Shown piece after piece: positions 43,727 to 55,312 of a DNA stretch of 64,000 nt. Under the pieces are notes generated by a model. The model did not search any database and was not told where the DNA came from. It was given only the letters and a program-made list of their open reading frames with translations. The translations under genes were made by a program, and so were the position numbers. This DNA comes from Corydoras sp. C115. Lineage: Eukaryota; Chordata; Actinopteri; Siluriformes; Callichthyidae. Position 1 is the first letter of the stretch. Each line of letters opens with the position of its first letter. The stretch spans positions 3,157,501-3,221,500 of the forward strand of contig JAFMOC010000002.1 in NCBI GenBank assembly GCA_019802505.1. The letters run 5' to 3'.

Positions 43727-46700
43727 ATGTCAGCGGGTGATAGGACGGAACACAGCGGCCGTTTCTGTGTCTTGTCCTGGGAGCAGGTGCAGCGGTTGGA
43801 CTCTATCCTTGGAGAACCGGTTCCGATTCACGGACGAGGAAACTTCCCGACGCTTTCCGTGCAGCCGCGACAAATAGTGCAGGTAAAAAAAGCTCCAGGA
43901 TGGTGGTCAGTGCAGTCGCAGAGATATTTTCATATGTTATTAACGACTATAATATTTACAACAGTATTCTGTTCTGCAGTTATACAGCTACAAATATATT
44001 CACCCTGTCTTGGTTTAGTTGTCATCGGAAGGTCTTCAGCGTGACATAAGTTTATTTTATTTTTCTTGTTCAAACCCCTTCCCCCTCTCTCTCTCTATAT
44101 ATATAAATTGCTCCAAAGGCTTTAGAATCAAAGGTACTACTGAAATCAAAATATGTACAGTAATTTACTCTATTGGCTCAATTATTAGACCTGGTGGCGG
44201 GTGGAGTTTCCATGTTCTCCCCGTGTCCGCGTGGGTTTCCTCCGGGTTCTCCGGTTTCCTCCCACAGTCCAAAAACATGGATCAAGTCAATTGAGTTCTC
44301 CAAATTGCCCCATATAGAATGTGTTTGAGTGAGTGAGTGTGTGCCCAGCGATGGATTGGCGCCCTGTCCTGGGTCTATCTGCCCAGCGCCCGAGATGTTC
44401 TCTCCCCTGGATGGGCATGGGGAACCCCACCGCGACCCTAATAGAGGATAAGGCAGGTGATAATGAATGAATGAATGAAAGGATATTAGACCTGGTACTT
44501 TTTAAGAGCTGAAAAGTAAAGAAAACTTAGAGGACCCCAGTGACAAGCATTGTAGTCCCAAACTTGTAAGGATGTACTTTCTTCTCCGAGAGTTTAGTTT
44601 TGCATGTTGCATTCTGCTAAAAAAAAAAACAAAATGTACAAACTTCAAGTGGTTAGATTTTACTCTGTGCCCTGTGAGTCCATGTGCCATTAGCTAACTG
44701 AAGTGCAATGTTAATGACTCAGACATTCCTGCCAGTGTAACACTGTTCTTGACCTAGTGACGATCACTTTGGCATCTTGCCCTCCAGTCCTCACACAGAG
44801 CTCAGAGCCCTCATTGCAGGCAGTCTATAAACCTGGTTAAACCCCCTACACTCCATCAAATGCATGGATTAACAGTCTGTTTGGAATTTTAGTTTTAAAT
44901 CTACTCTGCTACAAGAATTTTCAAAATTATCAGAGTATACCTATGTATTAATAAGCCACATGAACAGTAGTTTTCTGTCGACATATATCAGTTTGGAGGA
45001 CCAACCAATAGAACTTACTTAATAATTTGTTTTTACTTTTGCAAACACTTTATGTCTGTGACATTCTCAGCAAGGTCAGGGAACACTTAAACATAAACAC
45101 AGATATCTCTAGCAGTGAGCTAGAAATGAAACCTGAATGCAGAATTTAATAATAAAGTCTCTATTCACAGATAATTTTGACTATAAAATGAAATATCCAG
45201 GCTAATATTGGACAGATTGTATTCTTGGGTTGTATAAAAGTTCAATCAAAATTAAAAAAAAAAAATCACTGTCCAAATGTCTGATTAAAGCAAGAGTCAT
45301 TTTTACATAATGTAGGAAATATGAAATGTTTAGGTGCACCTTTACTCTATCCATAGAAATAAAAAGGGGTAAAGTAGCAGCCAGGTGGTTCAGGTTTAAG
45401 AAGAGACAACAAGAGAAAGCAGCACAGCTCATGTTTTGAAGTTACTTCTAACTTGTTCTAAACAAGCCAATAGACATCTGGAACAGTATATTTTAACCAG
45501 ACAAAGCCAAAGTGGAAATGTTTGTCCATAATGTAGTTTGTCAAAAACAAAACCATATCATAAACATTTTAGCACAGTACCAAATACCTACTTTCAAGCA
45601 TGGTGGCGTAGAAGTAATAAATTAGCCTTGTTGTGTAGCAACAGAACCTGGGCAACTTGCAGTGACTAGGTGCAAAACCTAAAAAAAATTAATGTGCAAA
45701 ACAAATGCCCACAACTATTAAAAAATATTTTAAACAAAATAACAGACCAAATTTCAAATTTGGTCTGTGGTGTTTAAAATCAAGCATCTTGCATGAATGC
45801 ATTTTGAACAATTACATTTGAATATTTTGTAAACAATTTGAGGAAAGTGTGGATGAAAGTGATGGTGTGGATGAATAATACAAAATGAATAGTGGTGGCA
45901 ATATTAAGATCAGCAGGAACTGGGCAGTTGGTCAGGATTTAGGGAGAAAATGATGATTTCAATTTCCAGAGAAGAACACATTTATCGTTCAGATAAAAAT
46001 GGGCAGGAAATAAACATTTAGGTACAACAATGACTGTAAACATACTATCATAAAACAAAGCAATTGCTTAAGGATAGGAAGTTGAATATCCTTGAATGCA
46101 TTCAAAAAGCCAAAATAGCTGTGACCTAAATCCAGTTAAGAGAGCAGTGCATAGTGGGACACCATTTAAATCTTACTGAACTTGAACAATTAAGAACAAG
46201 AAAAGAATGTGTATAACCCAGTCTAGGTGTTTAAAACTGGTTAGGACATATCCATGTAGACTAATGTTGTAATTAAAGCCAGATGTTTCTGCGCAAAGAT
46301 TTAAAACAGGGGTCTGATCCTGTTTCCAACCTTGTTATTATAGTTCTTTCTTTTTTATCATCTGGATGATTTATGGACATTTTGTGTTGAAATTATAACA
46401 AAATATCTTTTTTTTGGATTGTGATTTTAGGCAATAACTAAAAAAGTTAGAGGGGTTTAAGTATTTTTTTCATAGCCACTGTATATTATTATGATAAACT
46501 GTCAATCAATTTTTTAGGTAGATTTGACCCATACATTTAACATATGTAACTAATTTACTGAATACTAGTAAATCACACGGACAAATATATGTTATATTTT
46601 ATATATGTAATTTATGTATTATAAACAATCATAATCAGATTGACAAGACAGGACCCCCCGCAGACACAACTCTGTGGTAACAGGATCAGCAGTTTCTAGT

Positions 46701-48573
46701 ATGACAATTTAAAAACACAAAGAAATGGGATAATTTAACAACAACTATTTCCTCAAAACAGCAAGTCAATGACGTACCTTTTACATGAAAGCATTATCAA
46801 GGTAACAATAAACCATGCCTGATCGGATTTTTACTGAGGCAGGAGAAAGTCTTACTTAAATAGTAAGTTCAAACAAATGTTTTACACATTCTGTTCTGAT
46901 TATTGAACGGTGCTAGGAAATATAGTTCATTAGTTTCATTGTTTAATTATCAGTACCTAGTTTGCAAAGTGTAGTTTATTTAAAACAGTTTAAACAAGGT
47001 TTAGGTGTAAGGTTAGACAGGTGGATTTAGGTTGAATTAACATTTGGTAATTAGCCAGACAGTATGTGTTGTGAATCTGATTGGAAAAAAGTATTATCTA
47101 AATAACTAATTCTACGTCTAAGAAAATATAAAGTAGGCTTTCTGGTAAGGATGAGATGGAGTGATATTTTATTTTAACAAATTTTCTAAAAAATGTACAG
47201 TAGAGATAATTTTGCAGCTGCTATGTGTGCATATATTTTTATGCACATTCATGTGTGTATGTGATTTTCCTAGAATATTATGGAATGACCCTTTGGGTCA
47301 GCATTCCTACTCAGCCCAGCTGGGTTATTAAACATAACCCATTAAACCTAGGGTTTTCAGAATTTAGATATTTGTAGAATGTGCTAGTTCACCATAACTG
47401 TAGACTGAAATGTAGCAACACAGTTTTAGGAGTTAATACTATATTTTCTAAGTAATAGTCTAAGAATAACTTTCAGGCTTTCCTAACATTTAACATTAAT
47501 TTTGTAATTATTTATGGTGCCAACAACGATTATAAACTAATCGTTTCTAATCATTGTTGGCACCCTAAATAATTACAAAATGGCTTTCACTTTTTAACTG
47601 TTCAATCTTTGCGGTTTGTGGAAGCCTATTTAAGATAACTCTGTACTGGGTTTAATATTTGACATATTTGTTAAATTGTCACAAACAAAAGGATGTGTTT
47701 AATGGCAGCTTCTACAATAGGAATTAGCATTCAACAGTATAACTAAAAGCACCCAGCTGAACTTCACACGTAATGCATTTGGCATTTCTATTCCCACAGT
47801 CTGACCCAGTGATTAAAAATAGCTCACTAATGATCCGACTGAATAGAGTTAGTGTTTGTTTTTTACCTGCCCAGAGCTAATCCGGCAGGACTATGACGTA
47901 GGTTCACACATTACGCACATGGATACAAATTACTTGACTTCCCCTTCACAAAAGGTTTTATTAATATATGATTTTTATATTTCTGAAGTTAGACAAATAC
48001 ACCATATGACCATATTTTGGTGTTTTATTCAGTCCTATTACCACAGATGTATAAAATCAATAACATAGAAAATTTTGACAATTCCTTCATAGTTTATATA
48101 AAGTAAGAAAAAAAGCCATTTTTTGTTCCATCATGACTGTTCTCCAGTGCGCAAAGCAAGGTTCATAAAAGCATGGATGAGGAAATTTGGTAAAAGGCTC
48201 TTCTTGGTGAATGGGTAAAACTTTCTTCAGACAATTCCCAAAAGACACCATAATAGCTTTAAAAGATGGAAGCTGGAAAAGTTGGAAGATGGTCATCAAA
48301 TCTCCTGTAGTTGGCACATCTGATTGGTTAGGGCGTGTGTAAATTAAATCTGTTAGTTGGCAACAGTGCCCAATAGGGTCATAGAAACTGTCCTTAATGG
48401 TCATTATGCTTATGTTCTTTGATCTTCAGGTTCACTGCATTTATTATCCTTGTGTGTTCCAATTTGAACTTAGTTTTTGCCTTTTCTGTTAAATTTATTA
48501 GTTACTATAATTACCTTTTTTATGAGATCGATCGCTGGGCACACACACTCTCTCTCTCTCACTCACTCACACA

Positions 48574-48623
<50 letters not shown>

Positions 48624-51600
48624 ATAAAGGTGTAATTTACTGACAATTTTTCCTGGAACTCATGTTTTTGGACTGTGACAGGAAATCATGAAACTCGGAT
48701 GAAACCCATGCGGACACGGGGAGAACATGGAACCTCCAGCCAGGATTCGAACCTAGATTTCTAGTGCTGAGATGCAAATGTGTTAACCACTAAGCCCCTG
48801 TGCTGATAATTTTATTTCTAAGTAAAAATCATCTTAATTTGGTTTGAGAAGAGATTATGTGTTAAGGTTAATGGATTATCAACAGGTGGCCAGTCCATCA
48901 CAGGTCATTCAAATTCAAAAGCAATTATTCAAATTTAGTATTACTAAACTCTTAGAGGACACTGGACGAACACACAGCTTTTACACATAAAGGACCTTGT
49001 CAACTCTGGAATAGGACACCATAACATTTTCCTCAGAGGATAGTGCTAACCCTCTATGCCACATCTAATAAAATACACCACTGTTTTTTCCCCTTAAATA
49101 AAGTGTTATTGCTAGACTAAATAAGGTCCCATACTAGATTAGCCAAGTTTTCTTCACTGTATCATTAAACAGTTATAATCAGGATGTTCTGGTGACTTTT
49201 AGATTCATTTTACATAACACGATACACTCGACTCAATTTTTGTATATGCAAAAATAAGTATTAACAATAATTAAATACTTAAAGATTGTTAACTTAGTTC
49301 TATCACATTGTGTTCACACAGTTTGTTTTCCAGCAACTACCCTTTTCATAATTGCTTCACAGTATGGTTAGCCTGTTTTTTTCTTTACCGAATGGATAGA
49401 TTGTAGGGCCAGAACTACATGCTTAATAATTGAACATTTATGGCACCTTGCAGCAAATTTCTTTATCTTTCTTAGGATTACAACTATACTGGTACACTGC
49501 TGTCCTGTCTTCAAGCATTTTTTGAATAATGTATAGATTATTATCAAATATGTTTTTTTAATTGTAAATTGTAAATATGTCTTTATAAGATTCAGTTTCC
49601 CTTATAATTGGTTTATCTTATTTGTTTACACAAGTCATAAACTTTTTGCATTTCAAGCAACATTTTGTGAATCTTAACCAATTTTCCTTAACCAATTATG
49701 TGAGTATATTAAAAACCAATAGTACCCTATCTTGTGAATCCCGTCCAATTTCTTGTCATATCTTTCTGAGAAATGTTTGCTTGTTTGCAAGGCCATCAAT
49801 TAATCCATAGTCTTCCTGAGTGGGTGTATTTGCAGGTCCAGTAAATTGAACTTTTTTATCTGAGGCCACATTCACTTTTTTATTTACCTTTTTCACATAG
49901 GCAGGTGGAGGTGCATGAAAAATATGCAGGTTCAGAAACAGTAAGAGGCAAATGAGTTCTACAATTCAGACTATGGACAACATTGATCCTAAATTTTATA
50001 TGGCGAGATGAATGTGAAAACCACTGTAACTTTACTCATAAGATCCCAGACACCCCCTTCCAACCAAGACTCAAAGATTGAGTGTCTGTGGGAGTTCTTA
50101 ACCAATAATAGCCCAATTTACCTTAATATGAAACAAAAAAGCTCCAGTTAAAAACCTACCTTCCTGAATTATTTTATTTTAAATCCTGCATCCAGTGATA
50201 ATAATGAATACTGTTTAATATATGCTTTTGGGGCATTTATATTGATTTTATAGCAATTATTGATTTAACATGAATTTTCCTGTTAGTCTGTGCATGGACA
50301 GACCGGAATGGGTCCCGCAAACCAAGTAGAGGATATAATGAAGAGGAGATAATGAGATAAGATATATATGCACATACACACAGAAGAGCAATTCTGACAC
50401 TGATGTTCGGTAAAAGGGCACAGCTCATAATCTTTGTTCCAATTCATCCCAATGGTGTTGGTTGTTGGTCAAGGTCTTTCACAACAAACTCACCCACTCG
50501 ACCATGCTGTTTTGAACTTTGCTTTGTGTACTGGAACACACTGTTTATCAATTAAATTACTAATGGTTCAGAATTTAGCAGCTAGAGCTTTGACTATAAC
50601 TAAAAAGATTTACACATCTACACAAACTTGATTATTATTAATACACGACATGATATTTTTCATGCACCTCCACCTGCTTATGTGAAAAAGGTAATAAGTC
50701 AAATAAATGATCACTAAATGATTGTATAAGTCAGCAGCTCGTTTTCTTAAGTGGAAGATTTCTAATTGTCCTTGGAGTGAACAATGTTACTGCTGGTCAT
50801 TAGAATAGTTTTCTATCTCCCTTTGTCTCTGTTTAATTATAAAATGTTAATAAACGTTGGATAATTAGAAGGAGAGAATAAAAAATTCTCCTTATTATTC
50901 TCATAGAGACCATAGAATTTATTAGTGGACTTGCTTTTAATTCTTAATCATCTTTTGATTTTCAAGGTTGTTCGAACACGGCTGGAAGAGCGAGGAGTCA
51001 CAGTGCGGGATGTGAGGCTAAATGGCTCTGCAGCCAGTCATGTTCTGTACCAAGACACTGGCCTCGGCTACAAGGACTTAGACCTGATTTTCAGAGTGTC
51101 TCTCTCAGATGCTCAGGCCTTTCATCTGGTTAAAGAGGTGGTCTTGGACTGCCTGCTGGACTTCTTGCCTGAGGGCGTGAGCAAGGAGCGCATCACAGCA
51201 CTTACGCTAAAGGAGGCGTATGTGCAGAAGCTGGTGAAGGTGTGCAATGACACGGATCGCTGGAGCCTCATCTCTTTGTCTAACAACACAGGCAAGAATG
51301 TAGAGCTTAAGTTTGTGGATTCACTAAGACGTCAGTTCGAATTCAGTGTAGACTCGTTTCAGATTGGCTTGGACTCACTGCTGCTTTTTGACCGCTGCTC
51401 AGAGACACTCATGTCAGAAAGCTTCCATCCCACCGTACTGGGGGAGAGTGTGTACGGTGACTGTAAGGAAGCCCTTGGCCATCTTCATCACAAAATTATT
51501 GCCACACGCAGCCCAGAAGAGATCAGGGGCGGTGGTCTCTTGAAGTACTGCCACCTCCTTATACGTGGATTTAAGCCCAAATCTGAGACAGAAATGAAAT

Positions 51601-51992
51601 CACTCCAACGTTATATGTGCTCACGGTTCTTTATTGACTTTCCGGACATTGGTGAGCAGCAGAGGAAACTAGAGACTTATCTTCAGAACCACTTTGTGGG
51701 CATGGAGTACAAGCGCTACAACTACCTTAGCATGCTCTACCATGTGGTCAATGAGAGTACTGTGTGCCTAATGGGACACGAAAGGCGGCAGACTTTAAAT
51801 CTTATCTCCATGCTGGCCCTGCGGGTGCTGGCAGAGCAAAATGCCATACCTACTGTCACCAATGTGACATGTTATTACCAGCCTGCACCATATGTCCGGG
51901 ACATTAACTTCAGTAACTATTATGTAGCTCATGTTTCCCCGCTGGTCCATTCTGGCTCTAACTCCTATCAGACTTGGCTGCCCTGTAAATGA
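43727..51992 (+). CDS. tent5b: Terminal nucleotidyltransferase 5B (FAM46B), 2 coding exons
   Basis: Non-canonical poly(A) polymerase that extends mRNA 3' ends, stabilising selected transcripts. Exons 43727-43882 and 50967-51992 (phase 0, GT-AG intron of 7084 bp) give 393 aa, against about 425 in human, whose N-terminus is longer. The start has a good context (ATCGCCATGT). Exon 1 ends in the family block PIHGRGNFPTLSVQPRQIVQ. Exon 2 begins VVRTRLEERGV and contains the nucleotidyltransferase motif GSAASHV (72-78), the catalytic DxD of GYKDLDLIF (D89, D91), a candidate third acid E165 in NVELKF, then SRFFIDFPD and HRVVNESTVCLM-like blocks, ending TWLPCK. Paralogues TENT5A/C/D share the core. The WLPCN-like end and the neighbourhood favour TENT5B. 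The intron contains SINEs at 44.20 and 48.53 kb and an old Tc1. Confidence 0.93.
44196..44484 (+). mobile_element. 5'-truncated SINE in TENT5B intron
   Basis: Starts just after the B-box region (GGCGGGTGGAGTTTCC) and ends in ATGA repeats. A perfect 12-bp duplication ATTAGACCTGGT at 44184-44195 and 44485-44496 shows it was inserted truncated. It has no internal Pol III promoter. Confidence 0.92.
45500..46484 (+). pseudogene. Ancient Tc1 transposon remnant
   Basis: Heavily mutated Tc1 text: CAAGCATGGTGGCG (transposase KHGGG region) at about 45597, AACAATGACTGTAAACAT and GCTTAAGGATAGGAAG at 46026-46081, GACCTAAATCCAGTTAAGAG (PDLNPVE region) at about 46121, GAACTTGAACAATTAAG at 46179, and a right end GGGTTTAAGTATTTTTT..CATAGCCACTGTA at about 46454-46484. 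Left end not identified. It is a different Tc1 lineage from the 33-kb copy. Confidence 0.7.
45742..45768. repeat. Perfect short palindrome
   Basis: Two 13-bp arms (ACAGACCAAATTT and its complement) separated by one base, lying inside the degraded Tc1 region. Confidence 0.9.
47499..47581. repeat. Hairpin-forming inverted repeat
   Basis: Arms 47499-47532 and 47548-47581 are complementary over about 34 bp with two or three mismatches; the loop is 15 nt. The arms contain GGTGCCAACAA, which resembles termini of some fish Tc1-like elements. It lies in the TENT5B intron. Could be a tiny MITE or the source of a hairpin RNA. Confidence 0.8.
48531..48805 (-). mobile_element. tRNA-derived SINE, 5' half, with long (AC)n
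   Basis: Begins at ATCGCTGGGCAC, so the tail half is absent. The AC-rich middle has expanded to a microsatellite (about 48570-48621). The head (GGATTCGAACC, CTAACCACTAAGCC-like) is present but diverged. Located in the TENT5B intron. Confidence 0.82.
49884..50694. repeat. Pair of 42-bp inverted repeats
   Basis: 49884-49925 and 50653-50694 are reverse complements at 41 of 42 positions (core GCAGGTGGAGGTGCATGAAA), separated by 727 bp. I found no target duplication at the outer edges, so a transposon is not established. Located just upstream of TENT5B exon 2. Confidence 0.8.
50500..50640 (+). mobile_element. Possible old L2-type LINE remnant
   Basis: The frame reads LLMVQNLAARALTITKK, close to the LQLVQNSAARLLT-type block of L2/CR1 reverse transcriptases. 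Nothing else of the element is clear. Confidence 0.4.
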
Positions 51993-52592
51993 CCTGTAGA
52001 ACATGAGCGTGAGATAACATCAAAAAAACCTGTGAATGGGATCAACATTGGGCCTGCTTCCTGTTTGAGTGCTACAAGAGCATAGACAATACCAAGCTTG
52101 TTTTGGTGTCTGGGACAAAAACCATATGGGACACTCTATGTTCAGTATGAATGATTTTACTGCTGTATGACCGACACGAGTCAATTCTAATGTTTTCTCT
52201 TGCACTCTCAGATATTGATTTTGCTGACTGGATTCAGGTCTGTTCATATGTAGCAATAATACTAGCTTGGAATCGCAGCACCTGTTGTTGCCCATGCCTG
52301 AGCTGGTAGAAAACATTGTGGAGTGTTGAAAGGTGACATTTCTGAGGTTACTTGTTAAAATGTTAAAATATATATTTTTTTCTTTTTTCTTGTACCCAAT
52401 AATGATTTTAACCATCTTTTTATTTTTCTTTGGACCAAACACTTTCTATTTTTGTTAAGAAGGGCTATGTGTAATTTCAAGTGCCTGAACCAAAATCAAT
52501 GTACAAAACAGTAAGAATTGTGTTTTCCTAATTGTCCTGTCTCCTGTATGAAAAATGTAATTCTTCAGGGATGGAGGCATTTACTCTCTTGT

Positions 52593-52598
52593 CATTAA
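52593..52598 (+). terminator. TENT5B polyadenylation signal (ATTAAA)
   Basis: ATTAAA variant about 600 bp after the stop codon, within a T/G-containing context; the 3' UTR would be 51993 to about 52620. Use is inferred. Confidence 0.4.
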
Positions 52599-53059
52599 AA
52601 CAAAACAACCAAACCCAACCTAACTCTCTATGATCTTTTCTACAATATAGGTCTATATATCACAATACTTGTTACAATTACATGACCATTGTGTGGCAGG
52701 ATCTGACTGTAGATACATTACGGTGTTCCTGTACATGAAACTTGAGAATCCTTTCAAAAAGCACAATGACTTCTCTTTCTGGTATGACACCAAAGCTACC
52801 AACAAAAGACTTTTTGTTTTCTCATTCACTCTAAATTCAATGTCCTTGACTTAAAGTTGTACTTCTGTTTTTTACACAGCTCAAAACAAAGGTAGATAAA
52901 TTGAGTAAGTTAAAGGGACAAGAAGGTTAAATAAATTTTTAGTACCATATGTTAATTTGATATATAGAATGTAGTGACTAGCACACTTATCTGTAATAGT
53001 TTCTTTTCACTACTGAGCAAAAAATTATATTAAAAATTATATTAAATGATTACCAACAA

Positions 53060-53376
53060 GGCTTAGTGGTTAGCACGTTCACCTCTCAGTGCTAGGTATT
53101 CCCGGTTCAAATCCCAATCTGGGTGGAGTTTCCATGTTCTCCTCCGGGTTCTCCGGTTTCCTCCCACAGTCCAAAAACATCAATCAAGTCAATTGAATTC
53201 TCCAAATTGCCCCATATATAGTGTGTCTGTGTGAGTGAGTGTGTGCCCAGCGATGGATTGGCGCCCTGTCCTGGGTGTATCTGTCCAGCGCCCGAGACGT
53301 TCTCCCCTGGATGGGCATCGGGAACCCCCCCGCCGGGACCCTAATAGAGGATAAAGCGGAAGATAATGGATGAATG
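53060..53376 (+). mobile_element. SINE with 12-bp duplication, source-like partner of the 42-kb copy
   Basis: Head lacks the first 10 bp (starts GGCTTAGTGGTTAG). Framed by GATTACCAACAA at 53048-53059 and 53377-53388. An 18-bp segment of the body present in other copies is missing (CATGTTCTCCTCCGGG). The 5' flank is the segment also found inverted at 42.49-42.59 kb. Confidence 0.92.
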
Positions 53377-53388
53377 GATTACCAACAA

Positions 53389-54234
53389 AAATTGGTCGTA
53401 TCAGATCACCATTTCTTTAGGGTTTAGGGTAAGTACCATGACAAATTTAGCCTACATTTGTTTAAAAAAGAGTAGCACATATACATATATTAGTGTATAT
53501 AAAATAACCAAAGCAGTGTGTATGTTCTACAGGATCTAAGAATTAGGGCTAACCATATAATTTAATATAATATTCCTTTTGTCATCATCATATTGCTAAT
53601 ATTTCAGTCTAAACAAGTTTAAGTTATTTGTAACATTACATTTAAATGTCACCGAAATGGCTTGTTTATACACAAATTACATTACTTTCATGAAATTACT
53701 TTTCATTTTAATATACCTGCCTGACAAAAAAAACAGCTAAACATTCTTGGAAGGTCCACCAACAGATCTTACATTTCTAAATAATCTGCTAGTGGAACTA
53801 AGCATTTACATGTAGCTAACTTTTTTTTCTTTTTTTTTACTGTTTCTGGCTTCAACAAGGATATTTTAATTTTACACCCGTTGCCATGAAGTGAGCACTA
53901 TGATAGATAAATACACACTTGTAGCATTAAGACAAAAGACACAATTTGAACAGTTTTGACACAATTCTGATGTGATAAGTTAACCGTTGTTAGCAGTGAG
54001 TATATTATTTTTAAAGGATACATTATGCTGAAGGGTTTTGCAACTATGTTGCAAAGAATGCAACATTTTATGTAGCAAATACACAGTATATAGTTAAAAA
54101 AACAATTCAAATATAAGAAAATAAATAGATCATGAACCCAAACCAAAAAAGACCATAATTAAAGAATTTACATAAAATTAAAGATGTCTGTTGTACAGTT
54201 TCTTACTACATTTTTATATTTTATCCCATACAGC
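53389..54234. other. Intergenic stretch, no gene seen
   Basis: AT-rich unique sequence, no gene recognised. Confidence 0.45.
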
Positions 54235-54239
54235 CAGAC

Positions 54240-54701
54240 TGTCACGAGCACCTGCTGCACCTGTCCCTCGTTGTCGGTCCTCATTGTCTCACTTGGGTGA
54301 TTGGTTGGGTTTGTCACATGTTTAGTTAGTTTTCTATTTAATCTGTTTTATCCCTGTATACTGAGCACGTCTTTATTTTGAGGTTCCTATACCCTATGTC
54401 ATGTTGTTCCGTTTGTTCCCCATTTTCGTTGGTGTCCCGTCACCAATTTTTATTAAATTTAACCTTTTTGGATTTTATCCCGGTGTCTTGGACTCTCCTT
54501 CCGCGCAAAACCACGGTACGGCGCTGCGCGCCTTCTCCGCGTGGGTCGTGTACCGTGGGGGCGTTCGCCGGGGATCGACGCACGTAATTTTCCCCGCGTG
54601 GTCGGTACCCGGGAGCGCTCACTAGGCGCGAGCGGCTGAACGCAGCTCTATCCCCGCGTTAGCCGCCCCTCCTTCCGGGTCAGAACGGACGCTCTTTGAC
54701 A
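54240..54701 (+). mobile_element. Solo LTR with CpG-rich 3' part
   Basis: A 462-bp segment starts TGTCACGAGC and ends CTTTGACA, flanked by the 5-bp direct repeat CAGAC at 54235-54239 and 54702-54706. Mid-element TATTAAAT may be the poly(A) signal. The last 200 bp are strikingly CpG-rich (GCGCTGCGCGCC, GTTCGCCGGGGATCGACG) against an AT-rich genome, which suggests recent arrival. Different in sequence from the 27.9-kb LTR. Confidence 0.8.
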
Positions 54702-54777
54702 CAGACAGTTTTACTTACTAAATGATCAGTTAACTTGTATATACACTTTTGACAACAGGTTGTTTAAAACCAACTTT

Positions 54778-54833
54778 ATATTAATTAATTAATATATTAA
54801 TTAATTAATTAATTAATTAATTAATTCATTCAT
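54778..54833. repeat. (TTAA)n simple repeat
   Basis: Runs of TTAATTAA ending in ATTCATTC, merging into the tail of the adjacent minus-strand SINE. Confidence 0.85.
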
Positions 54834-55174
54834 TAATTCATTATCTATATTAGGGTCGCGGTGGGGTTCCCCATGCCCATCCAGGGGAGAACGTTTCGGG
54901 CGCTGGGCAGATACACCCAGGACGGGGCGCCAATCTATCGCTGGGCACACACCCACTCACACTGACACGCACGCATACACACTCTATATGGGGCAATTTG
55001 GAGAACTCAATTGAGATGATCCATGTTTTTGGACTGTGGGAGGAAAACGGAGAACCTGGAGGAAACCCACGCAGACACGGGGAGAACATGGAAACTCCAC
55101 CCAGATGGGGATTCGAACCGGGAATCCCTAGTGCTGAGAGGCGAACGTGCTAACCACTAAGCCACCATGCCGCC
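54834..55174 (-). mobile_element. tRNA-derived SINE, nearly full length
   Basis: Minus-strand copy ending with the complete head complement CTAACCACTAAGCCACCATG. The first bases of the tail are fused to TTAA repeats and GCTTTATCC is missing. Confidence 0.9.
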
Positions 55175-55312
55175 AACAAATTTCCTAAAAAAAAAAAAAA
55201 TAAGCAACTTAAAACCTCCTGTATATTACTGTACTGAGTTACTGACTCAAGTGGAGCAGGGATTGGCATCTCAGGATCTTGTTCATGAGTAAGGGAAAAA
55301 TGTAGTTAGAAG

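Noticed and set aside
48087..48404. 105-aa minus-strand open frame in the TENT5B intron
   Set aside because: No recognisable family or splice signals that I could support; kept out as likely chance or repeat-derived.
52020..52442. 140-aa minus-strand open frame in the TENT5B 3' UTR
   Set aside because: No recognised motif, on the opposite strand of a 3' UTR, with lysine/asparagine-rich chance composition.
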